Shown: positions 1 through 12,999 of the stretch, one piece after another
Layout of the letters: every line of letters starts with the position of its first letter
Position numbering within the stretch: position 1 is the first letter of the stretch
Assembly: GCF_033807715.1 (NCBI RefSeq)
Contig: NC_084591.1
Span: 28,794,590-28,858,589, forward strand
Origin: Cololabis saira
Taxonomy: Eukaryota; Chordata; Actinopteri; Beloniformes; Belonidae
Reading direction: 5' to 3'
Length of the DNA: 64,000 nt
Made by a program: the position numbers and the translations under genes
Notes under the pieces: model-generated
What the model was told of the DNA's origin: nothing
The model's input: only the letters and a program-made list of their open reading frames with translations
The model's database searches: none

Positions 1-3000
1 CCTAGAATATTGAAATCAAAATCTTTGTAGGCAAGGATCTGAATAGTACTGATTAACCAGAACGATCCTGCTTTTGTATTCATTGATAACTCAGATGGAA
101 AACCTTTGGTTTGCTTCAACATTTTTGCTTCAACATTTCTGTCCACTTTCCTTTCCTCTGTCAAAGTTCCACACTTCTTTCTTTATTTTGCTTACAGAGC
201 CACAGAGAGGCATTTTTAGTGCCCTTTGAGACCCGCAAAAACTACATTTTACCACGACTGAGTTGATCAGTTTGGACTTGTGTCAGCATCTCTAGAAATT
301 GTTGTCAGCATGACCAGCTGATACGGAAAATCGGCAAGGAACCCACGGTGACAGAAGCCACCACTAATCCTCTGCCCTCTGCACTTCTGCTCTCCTCTCC
401 GTTATCTGCCACCCTGCTCCACCACATTTCTCGTCCATCTTCCCCTGCACCCTCAGAGTTCGACTTTTCCTGACAAGGATGTGGATGAAAAGAACGCGTG
501 AGTTTAAGGCTTTCCTGTCTCGACTCCGTCTCATCAATGTCAGCCTGACTATGCCTGTGACAGCCTTCACATTGCTTCAACGTCACACTCAATGTTGCTG
601 GGCTTTATGAACGTTCCTATGTAATCAAGTCCATATTCTGATCCGTTGGCAAACTTTGATTTGTAATCTACCTTGAGAGTGAAAAACATCACCACGCTAT
701 TTCCCACTCATGTTCAAACACAACTTGTGGTGTACAATAAAACCTCAAGAAAATCAATCAGCATCCTCAAAGAAGAGAAGTTACACCCACTCGATGTTTG
801 CATGTAGCTGCAGTTAGTAAGAAAATATTGTTCGACTGAGTACATTTAACTCTATATTTTTGCACTACTATTATTGGAAAAGCAGAGGGATAGTTAATGT
901 GTGAAAGGTACCAAGTACTTACAATTGTTTTAGTATAACATCAGTTTCTCTTTAATACATCTTTTCCCTTTATGATGTCTCTGAAGCATCTTGTTTCTAG
1001 CTCTCAGCTGATATAGATCCACATGTATGGCATTTTATATTAAGTATTTTATGTTGGTGTAGACTCAGTGATCCCAAGATTTTGATTAGACTTATTTTCT
1101 CGATTGCCGAAGTTCTTTCATCACGTCAACATATTTAAATTCAAAACTGTGACTTTCAGTTGAAGTACCAACTTATTTGACGCTCACATCTTTACCAACT
1201 CTACATGATCTGCCACTTTTCCTTCAGCATCTATTAAGCATCTGTGTTTGCTTCTGTATGACATGAGAATTCTGACCACGGACTTGCAGAAAACACTGAG
1301 CTAAAAAAGATTTAGTCACTGAAAACAGAGCACAGTCTAACCGAGGCTTAACAAAAAGAAAAAAAAGCTTACAGTTAAAAAAAAAGATAACACTATGGAC
1401 ACCGTTTGTCTAAAAGGGGTGAAGTGGTAAATGTACAATTAGCACAAGCTTCTAGTATCACTGGGAAAAACCTCAGCTAATCAGGGTTAATCCAGGCATT
1501 AATGAGTTTTATCAGCAGTGCAACACTTTCACACTTAAAGGTGAGACGTGTTGCTAACAACAAGCCCGTGGAGGCTTGCTAACAGTGGGGCTCCTTGCAG
1601 AGAGGCTGATACTAACCAGGTCTCTGGGAAAAATTAGCTGCCAAAATGCCACAAATCCAGCAGTTGGCTTTCAAAGCTTACCCTGAGCGCCTCATTTTAT
1701 TTAATTGAAATGAGAGAGATGAGGCTTAATGTTAAGAGTCAACTTTAAAACTGCCTGCCTCATACAAGATTAGCTGTTGATTAACAGATTTATGCAAATC
1801 TACCCATGCTCGTTCTAATAATAAACAGTAGAAAAAGTTTAATTAAACAGCCCGGGATTATCAATTTAAAGAAATTACTCAAGAAATACATTTACATTTC
1901 CCTTTCTCTTACCTGCTAAAGTAGTCACTGTCTGTTCTCTATTGATGAATGCATTATTTTACAGCTACTGCATGTTATCTCACTTCACATCAAAGCCTCA
2001 AAATATGCACATCCGACTCCTTCGTGACTTTAAAGTTCCAGGTGGCCATATTTTGTCTTGGCCTGACTCCTGAATATAACATGCTCTCATTAAGTTTCAC
2101 ATCTGTGATTGCAGACATTTCTATCCAGTTGCCATATCTCCATACAACTTTCTTAAGCCTCTATTACAGAAGTGGCCACTTGAACACCGCTCAGCAACAC
2201 ACACACACTTATATATACAGATTGGCATGAGTGGATAAGATATTTTCTAGTTTTTTTTTTCCCTCATGTGTTTGGCCACACATTGAACAGCCAGTTTGGT
2301 AAAAAAAAAAAAGAAAGGAAAAAAAAAAGACGCCACACAGGAATCCATTGCTGAATGCAAGGTATGGTTTTTGTTGAGGACTGAATATACTAAAAAACAT
2401 AAGAACTAGAGCTTGTTAGAGAATAAGCTGATAAGTAGTGACTGGTTGTCAACCAACAGTGCTTAATTAAATGACTCAGTTGTTATCGACCAGATGTGCT
2501 GCTGACTGTAGCTATGATGGCCCCTACATAAGAGGTCTCCTGAATCTTCAAACTGAAGATTTGTGATAAATAACAGAAATCCTTGAGAACTACTTTCTCA
2601 AACCTTGGCTTTAACCGTTATGTTTACAAGTATGGCTAATGTGATTTACAGTTTCCTGTTAGACAGGTCGGGGTGATATATCATCAGAGAAAAGCAGCAT
2701 ACAAGATAGAGGAGAGAAGGACTGGAATGACTTGAGCTTTCCAAATAAATGAGGCAATAACTGACGCCACTCCAAATTCGGAGGAGGACAAGTTTAGCAT
2801 AGCTCCATCAGCAGGTTATTGATACGTTAAATCACAGCCTTGGACCTGAATGACTGAATGGATGAGCAAACAAATGAATGGTGACATTGCCATGGCTAAC
2901 AGTCCAGCAACAGAGGACAGAAGATTACGGAAAGGCTCATGACAACAAAGACACAAAGAGATTAGACTGATGCCACACATGTCACAGAGCAACCGCGCAG

Positions 3001-6000
3001 AAGAACAAGCCTAAAAGCTCAAAGGGGAGAATATTGGATCACAGGCTCTGTCAGCTCTCACTTACCACTTATTCCACCTTGCACTATGTCTTTCTCTCGC
3101 GCACACAGGGGGAAAACACAGACATTTCTGTCACCTCTCCCAGTCATGTGAGTGAATGGTCCCTACTCCCTCGATGCGAAAATCTGAGGATCAAAGTCAA
3201 CGGGGCAGCCATGTGTGTCGGATAAAAACAATGGTGGCTTTACTAACATGGAGACCACAGTGCATCCAAAAACTGCTGGATGGAAAGAAAAAAACTAAAC
3301 AGAGATGGGACTTAATGTAGGAGGGGACAAAAATATGACACATAAATCTCAGCATGAGGAAGAGTAAAGAGAAAAAGGTCAGGGTTGTGAGTGTGTCTGT
3401 GCAAGAGGGTAAGCAAGTGGCAGGGCAATGCTTGATCCCCCCCACTCCACTACCCCTCGGCCTCACGTGTAGTTATTTAAAACAACATGGGTTGGTGCAT
3501 AAGAGACCGCTTCACCTAGATGGCTGTGCCATATCTAGCTGACCACAAAAAAAGAAAGAAAAAAGAAAAACATCATCATTTTTGCTATATTTCTGAGTCT
3601 CTCTAAAGCTATGAATGATGAAAAACAGCGTGTCACTGATCATTGACCAGAAATGTGGTCTACTTGTATTTTTCTTTGAAGATTTCTACAAATTACTTCA
3701 TCTTTATGGGATTTTAACATCTCAACAACTTGGCAAAATAAGGGTTTTACAAAAACATGTTTTTGTCTTAAAATTGGCAAATTTGATGTTCTCACACCTA
3801 ACTTATCAATTATTGATGCTTGGTCACTTTTGGATGTGGAGAGTTTCAGAAGCTGGTAAGATATCACTGGTAGGATGTGTTGTCATGGAAACATGGAAAC
3901 TCTCTTCAAGACTTTGTGCAACAACATTTTTATTATTAATTCATTGTGTATTTTAAAAGCTAACAAAAGCCTTTTTTCTTAGCCAAGTTTACCTTTCATG
4001 CATAAAAAAGCAGCTACAGTAGAGTAAGGGAAGTTGAATGTTTGACTTTAACACACGCCTTATATTTTGAAGTTGGATGCTTTTTTTTCCCCCCGTGTCT
4101 CCCCTTCAACCTCCTCAGGTAGTCCTTGAACTTGTTGGAAAATCAGCATTGTAAAATTATGTTTTTCTTCCACTGTTTACTATTAGTTAAGCCAATATGT
4201 CAGTTACTGGCGTGGAGAGATAAATGGTAACCGGAGTCGTTCCCTGAGGTATTCCCTGCATTGAAAACTGACTTTTGGAAACAGAATGTGTTGGCCTTTT
4301 TACACACTATTTTATTCCACTGATGATTTCAACATGTAATATTCATCTTCCATCAGAATATATGAGCAGAGGTAGTCTTTCAATATTTAACATTTGTTTG
4401 AATCTAACTTTGGTTAAAAAACAAAATGCTAAACTGAAAATCAATATTGCAGAAAGAGGTGAAAAGACAACATATGGGTGAAGAAAAAGTAACATATAGA
4501 TGGGGAAACGCCTGGAGAGAAGTGGATGAGGGAACAACTGCAAGTGAGCAGAAGGGGAGGACGTGGCACAGCTTGGCCATTGGCTCACAGACAAAATCAT
4601 TCAGCTTGTCATCCATTCATAGTTGTGACATGTGGACACGTTACCACATGAAGCACACAGACTGTACACACACCACTGATCATGGCAAGCCATGAGCCAC
4701 CTCCATCCATCTATCCGTATGTCGGTCAGTGAGCCAGTAGGACAGAATCTGTGTTTTCTGCCAGTTACAGGGGGGAGGCCAAGCTGGTGGGTACTAGTAC
4801 ATCTGTGTGTAAGTGCTCAGACATGCATGTTAATGGTAAGGAGGTTAGAAGCTGCAGACTGCTGCATGTCAGTCTTTGCACCCAGAAGGGAAGGACATAA
4901 TGTTCAAGGGCAAACACACTACTCCTTACCGCTGCAGTAGAGAGACATTAGCCAACAGGAGCAATGCCTCAACTCCACTTGTCATGCAGGGCACCATCAC
5001 TTGTTCAAAAAGCTATTAACATGTGTTTCTGGGAGAACCTGCTTATCAAAAATCGGTTTAGGAATTTGCAAAGACAGGCTTGAGGTGATGGATTTAAAGG
5101 TGCTTGGTAAGGTGAAGAGCATGTGCGAGCAACTGTGTTATCTCTCACAACTGAGCGCAAGAGCAAGACAAATACAAAATAAAATCATATTCATATGATT
5201 CAATTCTAGTTAAAGTTGCTGAGCCGAAAAAGAAGTAATCCCCTCAGTTACTTTCATCTCGCTCTGCTTATCACTTTTCTCTCCACATTGGGGACCTTTC
5301 AAAAACACAACAGCATAAACACAACCAGAGTCAGCATGCACAGAAGAGTTTTCTGATAATCACTTTATCAGTCATCCTTTGTGCAGAGAAGGTAAATTCC
5401 CAACATGGGGGAGTGTAATCAATGCTAGAGACATGTAAATCAATCTGGACATAGTGTCTGCTAGCCAAGTAATCTTTATCCTTTATCCGTCTCCCAACGT
5501 TAGAAAAGGCACTTGTTACTGCTTCTCACCGAGGACCAATTTTAGTACTCCTCCCCCTATTCATCTTTTTTTTTATCCCATTCCTCATTTACTCCGTTTC
5601 TCTCATTCAATCTTTCTAACCATGTCTGTGACGTTTCTGTTGTGTTGACACATCCATCAGGCCAGCACTTCAACCTCTGGCAGGCCACATCATTTCACGA
5701 TAACAGACACGTCCCTGGATAACCTTGGTCCTAATAGAATTTAATGGCAGAGGTCTTCTGCACCCTGAGGACAATGGGTGTAATAATGAGGCTCTTAAAA
5801 TCCATTATATGGGCTTATAGGTTTGGTGAACTGGGACATGCTGGGGAGATGGTAAATCATGGGAACGTCTGAACATGTCAGAGACCATACATGTTTTGGT
5901 TTTTGTACATAAAAAGGCTGTGTGCAGAGTGAGATTAATCAGTGTAACACACTGGCACTGACAGTCAGCTTTATGTGTCTCTTTATAAGTCTCTGTCTTA

Positions 6001-7120
6001 ACTCATCCATTCTTCCACTTGTTTCTAATTTCAAGGGAAAGAATTGGGAAGGGGACCTTTGTTTGTGAGCAGATGTGAAATCTGGATTAATTATTTTTTT
6101 TTTTTTTTTTTTACAGATTATAGAGAGATAGATAGAAAGAGAGAAAGCACATAAGCGAATGCAATGATTAAATCTGAAGATCATCTATATCAGCCACAAA
6201 AATGTAAATCTAACAATCCACAACAGTCTTTATTCGAATGGGAGGCTGTTGATAAAGAACAACAAAAAGGAGATGATATTGGATTCTCCCAAGACTCTGT
6301 TGGAATTTTGATTAAAAGCCATCTGTTGTCTTGTCCAAAAGAAAGTCCCCCCCTCCCTTTTAGTTTTGTTGCCAACTTTAAATTAAAATTTTTCCGAAAA
6401 ATAAACTGTAAACAAAGACAAGCAAACAACGGTAACTGCTTTCCCTACAAGCAACTTAAAGACGACAATGAGTGGTGACGTAAGTAATGAGCAGTTCTTA
6501 TTAATTCAGACAGACGGTATAGTGTAAAGTTTACAAGGACTCCATCATCAACTAATTAACTTCACATATAAGTACATGGCTTGTTCATTGACACATAAGC
6601 CAAATAGAGACTGTTGAGTCAATAATGAATAGACAGCTGGTTATCAGACTAAATAAGACTAGATAACTGGAAAAGGTCCAAATTAGCTCAACATTTTGGA
6701 AACTAAGAGTTTTATAAGCTTCCAAACTTGTTAATTAGGACCCCAAGACGATAGCACTTAAAAATCACACTCTTCTGCTCTATTGGTCCTACGTGAACTT
6801 GCCCTTTAATAGACCGTAACCTGTAGAAAAACATACAGGGCCTGACATGTGTGCACACATTCGGTGGCATGAGTGAGTTTGGAAAAGATGGAAAGACTTG
6901 GTGTGATGCGAAAGGATTATCAGAAAAAAAGCCCCAGAGAGATACAGATGAAGGAGCAAATTAAGCTAAAACTAGCTTGCTTGAGATATTTTACACAATG
7001 ATTTGCAAAGTCCCAAACACATTAACACAGCAAAAGCTGAACCCATTTTTAAGTGTTTCTGTAACTGCTAAAAATTGAAAATATATCGGTGATACACAAA
7101 TTAGCCGGTGGCTTTCAATA
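1..7120. other. Non-coding intron sequence, no gene
   Basis: No exon, RNA gene or recognisable transposon was found. There are short A- or T-rich runs (for example 2250-2330 and the T run at 6090-6112). Reading frames here are short and without domain features. An AT-rich block near 1660-1860 holds an octamer motif (ATGCAAAT at 1792-1799) and is a weak candidate for a regulatory element. Confidence 0.6.
1660..1860. promoter_or_regulatory. Candidate conserved non-coding element (homeodomain/POU-like sites)
   Basis: An AT-rich block holds a perfect octamer ATGCAAAT at 1792-1799, the string GTTGATTAAC just upstream of it, and several TAATTA/TTAATT-like cores. Clusters like this are common in developmental enhancers of long neuronal-gene introns. 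AT-rich DNA yields these motifs by chance, so the call is weak. Confidence 0.15.
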
Positions 7121-7425
7121 GGGGCGGCAGTAGCTCAGGTGGTAGAGCGGGTCGTCCAATGATCGGAAGGTCGGAATGTCCTTGGGCAAGACACCTTACC
7201 CACCTTGCCCCGTGTGAATGTCTTTGAATGTGTATGAATGTTGGTGGTGGTCGGAGGGGCCGTTAGGCGCGATATGGCAGCCACGCTTCCGTCAGTCTGC
7301 CCCAGGGCAGGTGTGGCTACAGATGTAGTTTACCACCACTGGTGAGGATGTGTATGAATGAATAATGATTTCTGTAAAGCGCTCTGGGTGCCTAGAAGGG
7401 CGCTATATAAATCCAAGTCATTATA
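7121..7425 (+). mobile_element. tRNA-headed fish SINE, B box deleted
   Basis: The head has a pol III A-box match (TAGCTCAGGTGG at 7131-7142) in a tRNA-like context, followed by the body typical of a common teleost repeat (CTTGGGCAAGACACCTTACCC, then a stretch with 'GGTGGTGGTCGGAGGGGCC'). It ends in GCGCTATATAAATCCAAGTCATTAT, a tail type shared by LINE-mobilised fish SINEs. The B box expected about 35-45 nt after the A box is missing: the text passes from GATCGGAAGGTCGG directly to AATGTCCTTGGG. This copy should therefore be unable to use its internal promoter. No clear target duplication was seen. Confidence 0.75.
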
Positions 7426-7457
7426 ATATTTTGTTATATATGACATGAAATATATTT

Positions 7458-7474
7458 AATAATAATAATAATAA
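7458..7474. repeat. (AAT)n microsatellite, left of family repeat
   Basis: A short run of AAT units abuts the repeat that begins at about 7476. A similar run lies at its right end. Confidence 0.9.
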
Positions 7475-7475
7475 T

Positions 7476-8187
7476 TAAAGTTGCAAGCAGCGATGAACGG
7501 GCCCTCGCACCCGTGTGCACGTTCAGGCGTGCTGCAGTGGAAGCGCGTGTATGACTTGCATGTAGATGTCTTCAGGCCTGGACATTTAGTGGATGACGCT
7601 AGCCACGACTCTCTATATCAAACCATTCAAAAGTTATGGCTTTTTGACGTCTATCGTCGCCACGGTAACGCTTTTGACTGAGAAAAGTAATTGTCGCAGG
7701 ATGGATATGCACATTTTGATGTATAACACACCTGGGTGCACGTTACGGTTCGGGCCGTATTAACTGCCGAAGGAATGGCATAAATTTCACCAAAATTACT
7801 TAAATAAATAAAAAAATAAATAAATTAAATAAAAATGGCCGACTTCCTGTTCGTTTCGGCCATGGCGCCAAGAGACTTTTCTTTAAGTTGCGACATGATA
7901 CAGGTGTGTACCGATTTTGGTGCATGTACGTCAAACCGTATTGTTGGGCTTGAGGCACAAAGTTTTCTAGGGGGCGCTGTTGAGCCATTTTGCCACGCCT
8001 ATTAATGCAAACCATTAAATATCAAATGTTTCGCCAGGCCGGGCTTGCGTGCAAAATTTGGTGACTTTTGGGGCACATTTAGGGGGGCAAAAAGGCCCTC
8101 CTTTCGTCGGAAAAAAAAAAAAAAAAAGAAAAAAAGGAAAATTCCTACAGATACCATTGGGCCTTCGCACTGTAAGTGCTCGGGCCC
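7476..8187. mobile_element. Non-autonomous repeat of unassigned class, flanked by AAT runs
   Basis: A 0.7-kb block begins with TTGCAAGCAGCGATGAACGG and ends with GTGCTCGGGCCCTAATAAT. I recognise it as a high-copy percomorph repeat type. Its ends share an imperfect inverted GGGCCCnnGCAC motif. Inside are A-rich stretches (about 7800-7835 and 8108-8140). It has no open coding region with any domain. The class (DNA transposon, SINE or other) cannot be decided from one copy. Confidence 0.55.
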
Positions 8188-8245
8188 TAATAATAATAAT
8201 ACTAATTATTATTTGCATTATCATTATTATTATTATCATTATTAT
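8188..8245. repeat. (ATT/AAT)n imperfect microsatellite
   Basis: AAT/ATT units with interruptions follow the right end of the preceding family repeat. Such runs are common next to insertion ends. Confidence 0.85.
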
Positions 8246-9085
8246 GAGGGTAGAGAGGTTGGATGGTTGCATTATTCCTCACAGACGGACATGTAGCACA
8301 AGACAGCCTTTTTTTTCCACAGTTTTAAGTCAAACCATTGTATAGCCATATCCATGTCATTTTTCAAAATCCTCACTGAGCAGTTTGAATCCAACATCGT
8401 GTAGAAGTAATACCCTGGTCTCCAACATGATAAATCCTGCGACTGATTCTAGTAAGATTCCTCCACTCTGCTGATTCTCTGCAATTTCATGGCTTCTCGT
8501 GTCAGATATTGGACAGATCAGTGCATGACAACACTGCTAACAAAGAACACCTTGTGTTATATCATACAGAGGGCAGAAGCTTTGAAAAAAATACATGAAA
8601 ACTAGCTGGAACATGATGTTGATTGAACAAGATGGAACATGATTGGAGTTAGTCCAGGCGTGTCCCCTCGGGGGGTCGCTCCAGGAGTATAGGATACTGT
8701 ATCAGCTGTTACAGGCAATTCTGTCCCTTTAAATACAGAGCACAAGTTTAGTCCACATTGCTAAAAGTAAGTTAGATTTTTTCAAGGTGGGAATCGGAGT
8801 CAGTGAGTGTGTCCCTCAGGAATGATTCTGTTAATATCTTTATTAGACTTTTAATAGAGAGAATGTCCTGGCACAACTGAGGAGTGGAAGGAGGCCAGTC
8901 TGGTGGCCTCAGTATCCCATCTATGCTTTTTGGACATGATGTGATCCTATTGGTTCTTTTTCCACGATCCTCAGGTGGATCTGTGTTGTGTGTGCAGTGA
9001 TGCAGACTGTACCACCATGTTGTGGGGATGAGAGAGAATTTAGCCCAAATGCAAGGCTGTCTGTCTCCATGTTGATCTGTTCTGA
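8246..9085. other. Intron sequence, no gene
   Basis: No domain, splice-flanked exon or complete repeat is recognisable. The right part may be the more decayed upstream portion of the RTE fragment that follows, but I cannot align it convincingly. Confidence 0.5.
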
Positions 9086-9400
9086 TACCCTCAACCATAG
9101 TCACAAACTGTCGATAGTGACTGAAAGAACGTGACTGCGGATTCAAGCTGAAATTGGTTTCCTTTGTATGGTGGGTGTGCATTCGGTTAGGGTGCCTCCT
9201 CGATGCCTCTCCGGGGAGGTGGTCCAAACATATCCAACTGCAAGAAGGCTTCAAGGCAATCTCAGGACATGATGAAACGATAATTTCTGTCAGCTGCCTT
9301 GGGAAGGTCCCTGGTTTCCTCCCAGAATAACTGGAAGAGGTTGCTGGGAATAGGAAGGTACAGGACTTTCTGCTTATGCTGCTGCTCAGTTAATCCAAAG
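9086..9400 (+). mobile_element. Decayed RTE (Rex3-like) LINE, C-terminal end of ORF2
   Basis: Read on the plus strand, this follows the known end of fish RTE/Rex3-type ORF2: a segment like 'ELWVVTERTRSRIQAAE' at 9100-9150, GHxIRMPP-like sequence near 9180-9210, then the PGEVFQ...PT block at 9205-9230, and finally LEEVAGNRKV near 9330-9350. It has several stops, frameshifts and an internal deletion, so it is a fossil. The long open frame on the opposite strand is an antisense shadow of it. Confidence 0.6.
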
Positions 9401-12349
9401 TCAGAGAATTTTAACCTAATGGATGAGAGGATGTTTGGCAAATGTATTTATCCACGAGACGAATAAAAGATTGATACAATGTGAATTGGTTGAGATAAGG
9501 AACAAAATCTTTTCATGCAGTAAAAAAAGAATGAAAACCAAACTTCCCATGACAGCATGGGTGCGCTCAAGGTGAGAGGAACTAGCTTAAACATGGCCTT
9601 CCATCAAAAAGCAGGGGGAAAACAAGCAAATAATGCTTTCTCATCTGTTTGACAACACAGGGGGCGCTGCCTTTGAACAAGAGATGCCATCGATTTTGAC
9701 TTCTGTCAGTCTCCTGTCACACTCAATGGGAGATCTCGCAATATCTTCTGCTCTGCTCCATTTCATTATTTTGTCTGTACTCATCTCTGTTTTATCTTGA
9801 CAAGATGAATGAAAGGTTTAAAAAAAATAAAAAAATCAAACAGCACTGCGTATGTTTGATGAGCTCTGCCGCCACACGCAGCACCAACGTAACACCTCAA
9901 AGCTCCCTTTTGTGGCTCAATATTACACATCCCTATGCAGGATGTGTAAAATGTCTGACCTATGAAAAACATATTATTTGTGTCTTTTGGTAATGAGACA
10001 AGACGTGAAACATTTACAATTATATCATTAAGGCTAAAGGTTTCTTCACAAACTCCAAATATCTGGTGCCCTGTAGGTACAATCGATTCCCGATTTCCAT
10101 TTCCACCAGAGCTTCATCACTACTCAGTAAAGATGGGGGGGAAAGAGGATAAACATTGATTTGGGAGTGGTGATTGGAAACCAAATTAGGATGTAGAATG
10201 CCGTGGCCTTCACATTGACTTGTTAACACACAAAGACCTTTGCAAGGTTTTCCAAAATTAGTGTAAAGAACATTATTTTTTAGCCTGCTTTATAATGCAT
10301 TAACTAACGAAGGGTGAGAATGATCTCTACTCTGATACTTTTAGCGATTTTTGTTTTGTAATATAATTCACACTTAATACGGTCAGAAACTTTTTCTAAC
10401 CCAAGAAAAGAAAAACGACTTTGTTTCTTTTTTTTTGTTTAAAACATCCAAAAAAGTAATTACTCAAAACTTTACACCAACATGTAGAAGTGAGTGAAAG
10501 AAACAGCAGAGAAATCTGTGTGTTTAGGCCCAACTTCTGCTTCAACACGATACAGATCTGATGGATCAAAGCGCAGGGCACAACATATGAAACCCATTTA
10601 TTTTTCATGCCGTCTGCACGGCCTGAGACACGAACGTGCACACAAACACACTCACGTACGACATAAAGTCAAAGTGGATGTGTGCATGTTGGAGGCTTTT
10701 CTATATCCAACACACTGGCGGCAATACAGAAATGGAGGAGAATGGCCAATCTATAATCATTAGGCGGGAAGAGAAGAGATGGCAGAGAAAGAGAGCTATA
10801 GCGCTGTCACCAAGGTGTCGGCATAACGCGATTAGAACTTGTGTGATTCATCGGCGGCCATCGTACTCCTCACCCGCCCGCAAATGCTTCTGCTGGTCCA
10901 GATTTGGAACCTCTCACTCTTGTGTTTGTATCTCTCTTTTATCCAGAATTATAGTTTCAGATGCCAGATATCTAAATATAAAAAAAAAAAAAATCATGTG
11001 CATTATATTCTGTGAGCAGCTGTTAATATTGATCCTTATGCCCATGCTGTGAAAAACCCAATTTCCTGACACATTGGGGAGTTTTCTACAATGCTAGACA
11101 AACCTGAATCTAATTTGTTAGTTTGAGTGAGCCTTTAACCAATGCATGAACAACGCAGCACAAAGCAACTTTAGAATATATAAAGAAAGCATGAACCTGA
11201 TGACAACAATAGCGCTGGCAGAGAAATGTTAACTATCCCTCTACCTTTAATTTTATTTTTTTATCTTTTGGGAAGTGATGATATTAACTGTTGAGTGAGC
11301 GAGTGAACAGTCTGAAAAACTGTTTAAACCTTCAGTAGATGCTCCTTTTATCACCATTTCCAACACCCTCACCTTTTGAACGTTCATCAGGAGGTTGTAG
11401 AATCATCCGGAATAGTTTTACGTTTCCAATCTTTAATCTTTTCTGAGTGTTTTGACTTCATAATTTCAATTTATTTAAATATTCTACAAACAATGAGGTT
11501 AATTGTCCTGATATTTGTGTCTATCAAAGGTTCAAAGGTTGTTTTTTTTTAGGAAACTTCCCAACTTTTCTAGATGTGCAGCCCCAATTTCACAATCATT
11601 ATCACAGTGCTTCAATATTTGCTTCAGGAGACAATTATACTGAAAAAATATGCATCTCCAAGCTCTCTTTGACTCTCAAATTTCTCATTAAAAATGTTAT
11701 GACATATCAAGGACAGAAACAGAAAACCCCAAGAAACCTCACTTTACAAGGAAACCTATCAAAAACAGAGTGGCTATGCAGAGATATCCACTTCACAAGG
11801 CATCCATCCAAAGTGTTCTAACTTCATGTTAACCAGGCTTTCTAATCCTCCCCCCAAACACTCTTCCTCCCTTCATCCTGCAATGCAACCCTCTTCTCCT
11901 TCTCTCTTTTTTCCCTCTCTCTGAGCTCGGGGACAGTAGAGTGACTTTGATGTTTTGCTGCTTCAGGAGGAGAGAAAGTCACTCTTGCTAATTAGTTGTC
12001 CTTATCCCAACAGCAGCAACCACCACTAGCTCCCTGACTCAGAGTGGGAAACAAAACAGGCAAAAAACAGCAACTACTAACTGCTGCGTGCTAAAGATAC
12101 AGTAACCCTGTCTCGCTGCTGGTTAGTAATGGCAACTCGTAACAGTTTGACTCATGTAAAGACTTGAGATGAAGATTAATGCCCTTGATCTTTTGTGTAT
12201 GACGACAGAATGGGATGAAATATGTTAGGATTAATCTTCTGCTCTCAGGAAACGCTTGTCAGATCACTGTCAAATATAATGTCAACATTCTACTTCAGTT
12301 TCGTCCATCATCTCCCCAATTTAATTACCATCAGCATGACTGACTTTTA
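9401..12349. other. Intron sequence, no gene
   Basis: No recognisable exon or complete element. It contains an A run at 10978-10993 and pyrimidine-rich sequence around 11850-11930. A 138-codon frame at 10636-11052 has no domain feature. Confidence 0.5.
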
Positions 12350-12550
12350 AATTCAATTCAGTTTTAGTGTTTAGCTCTCAACCACAAGTAATCTCCAGGA
12401 ACTTTACAAAGAAGATAAACAAGGTCATTGCAGGTTATACATTCCAACAATAATCCAACTATGTTTCAATTAAATCCGAATCTTTTAAATTAATCAATAA
12501 TCCAATTTAGCCCAATTTATCACAACTCTATTTATGTAATGCCAAATAAC
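12350..12550. repeat. Possible decayed fish repeat (TTCAATTCAGTTTTA type)
   Basis: The block opens with TTCAATTCAGTTTTAGTG and has AATCTCCAGGAACTTTACAAAG. These resemble a widespread teleost repeat with 'TTTATATAGCGCC ... CTCAAGGCACTTTACAA'. A second tail-like motif in the opposite direction lies near 12520-12545. The copy is too diverged for a firm class. Confidence 0.3.
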
Positions 12551-12999
12551 AGAAAGCAGAAATTCATTGGCTGAGGGTCACTGGCTCTTGATGCAGCTGT
12601 TTCATGTGAAGAAATTGGGGCCATACCGAGATCAACTGCATCATGGGGGGAATTATAAAGTCATTGGTGTTAAATATTTTCTTTTTTCTTTGAATTTTTG
12701 GTTATTTACTTAATTTTGTGTTTTATTAGTAAGTTGAAGTACTAACTAATAACTAGTAACTAATTGCCTTTTGTTTGCATTGTCTGCAAGTATTAGTTTT
12801 CCATATGTGTGAGACTGGTCTGATCAGCCAGTTTATAAGTTCCCTTTGATTGATGTGTGTCAGGTCAGTATGATTTTTTTTTGGGAGGGGGGCGATAAAA
12901 CCCCTTTTTGTAGAAAATATTGGTGTCCTCATGCTAAACCAGATCGGTCACTCACAATATTCATGCAGAGTAATGAGAGTGGAGTGAGGAAAGTAGGTG

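Noticed and set aside
7121..7200. Possible tRNA gene
   Set aside because: Only the A box is present; no B box, no cloverleaf, and the sequence continues into a SINE body.
8772..9254. 160-codon minus-strand open frame
   Set aside because: Its right part is antisense to a decayed RTE LINE readable on the plus strand, and the protein has no domain, signal or repeat feature.
10636..11052. 138-codon plus-strand open frame
   Set aside because: No domain or splice support; it ends in a lysine run from a poly(A) stretch.
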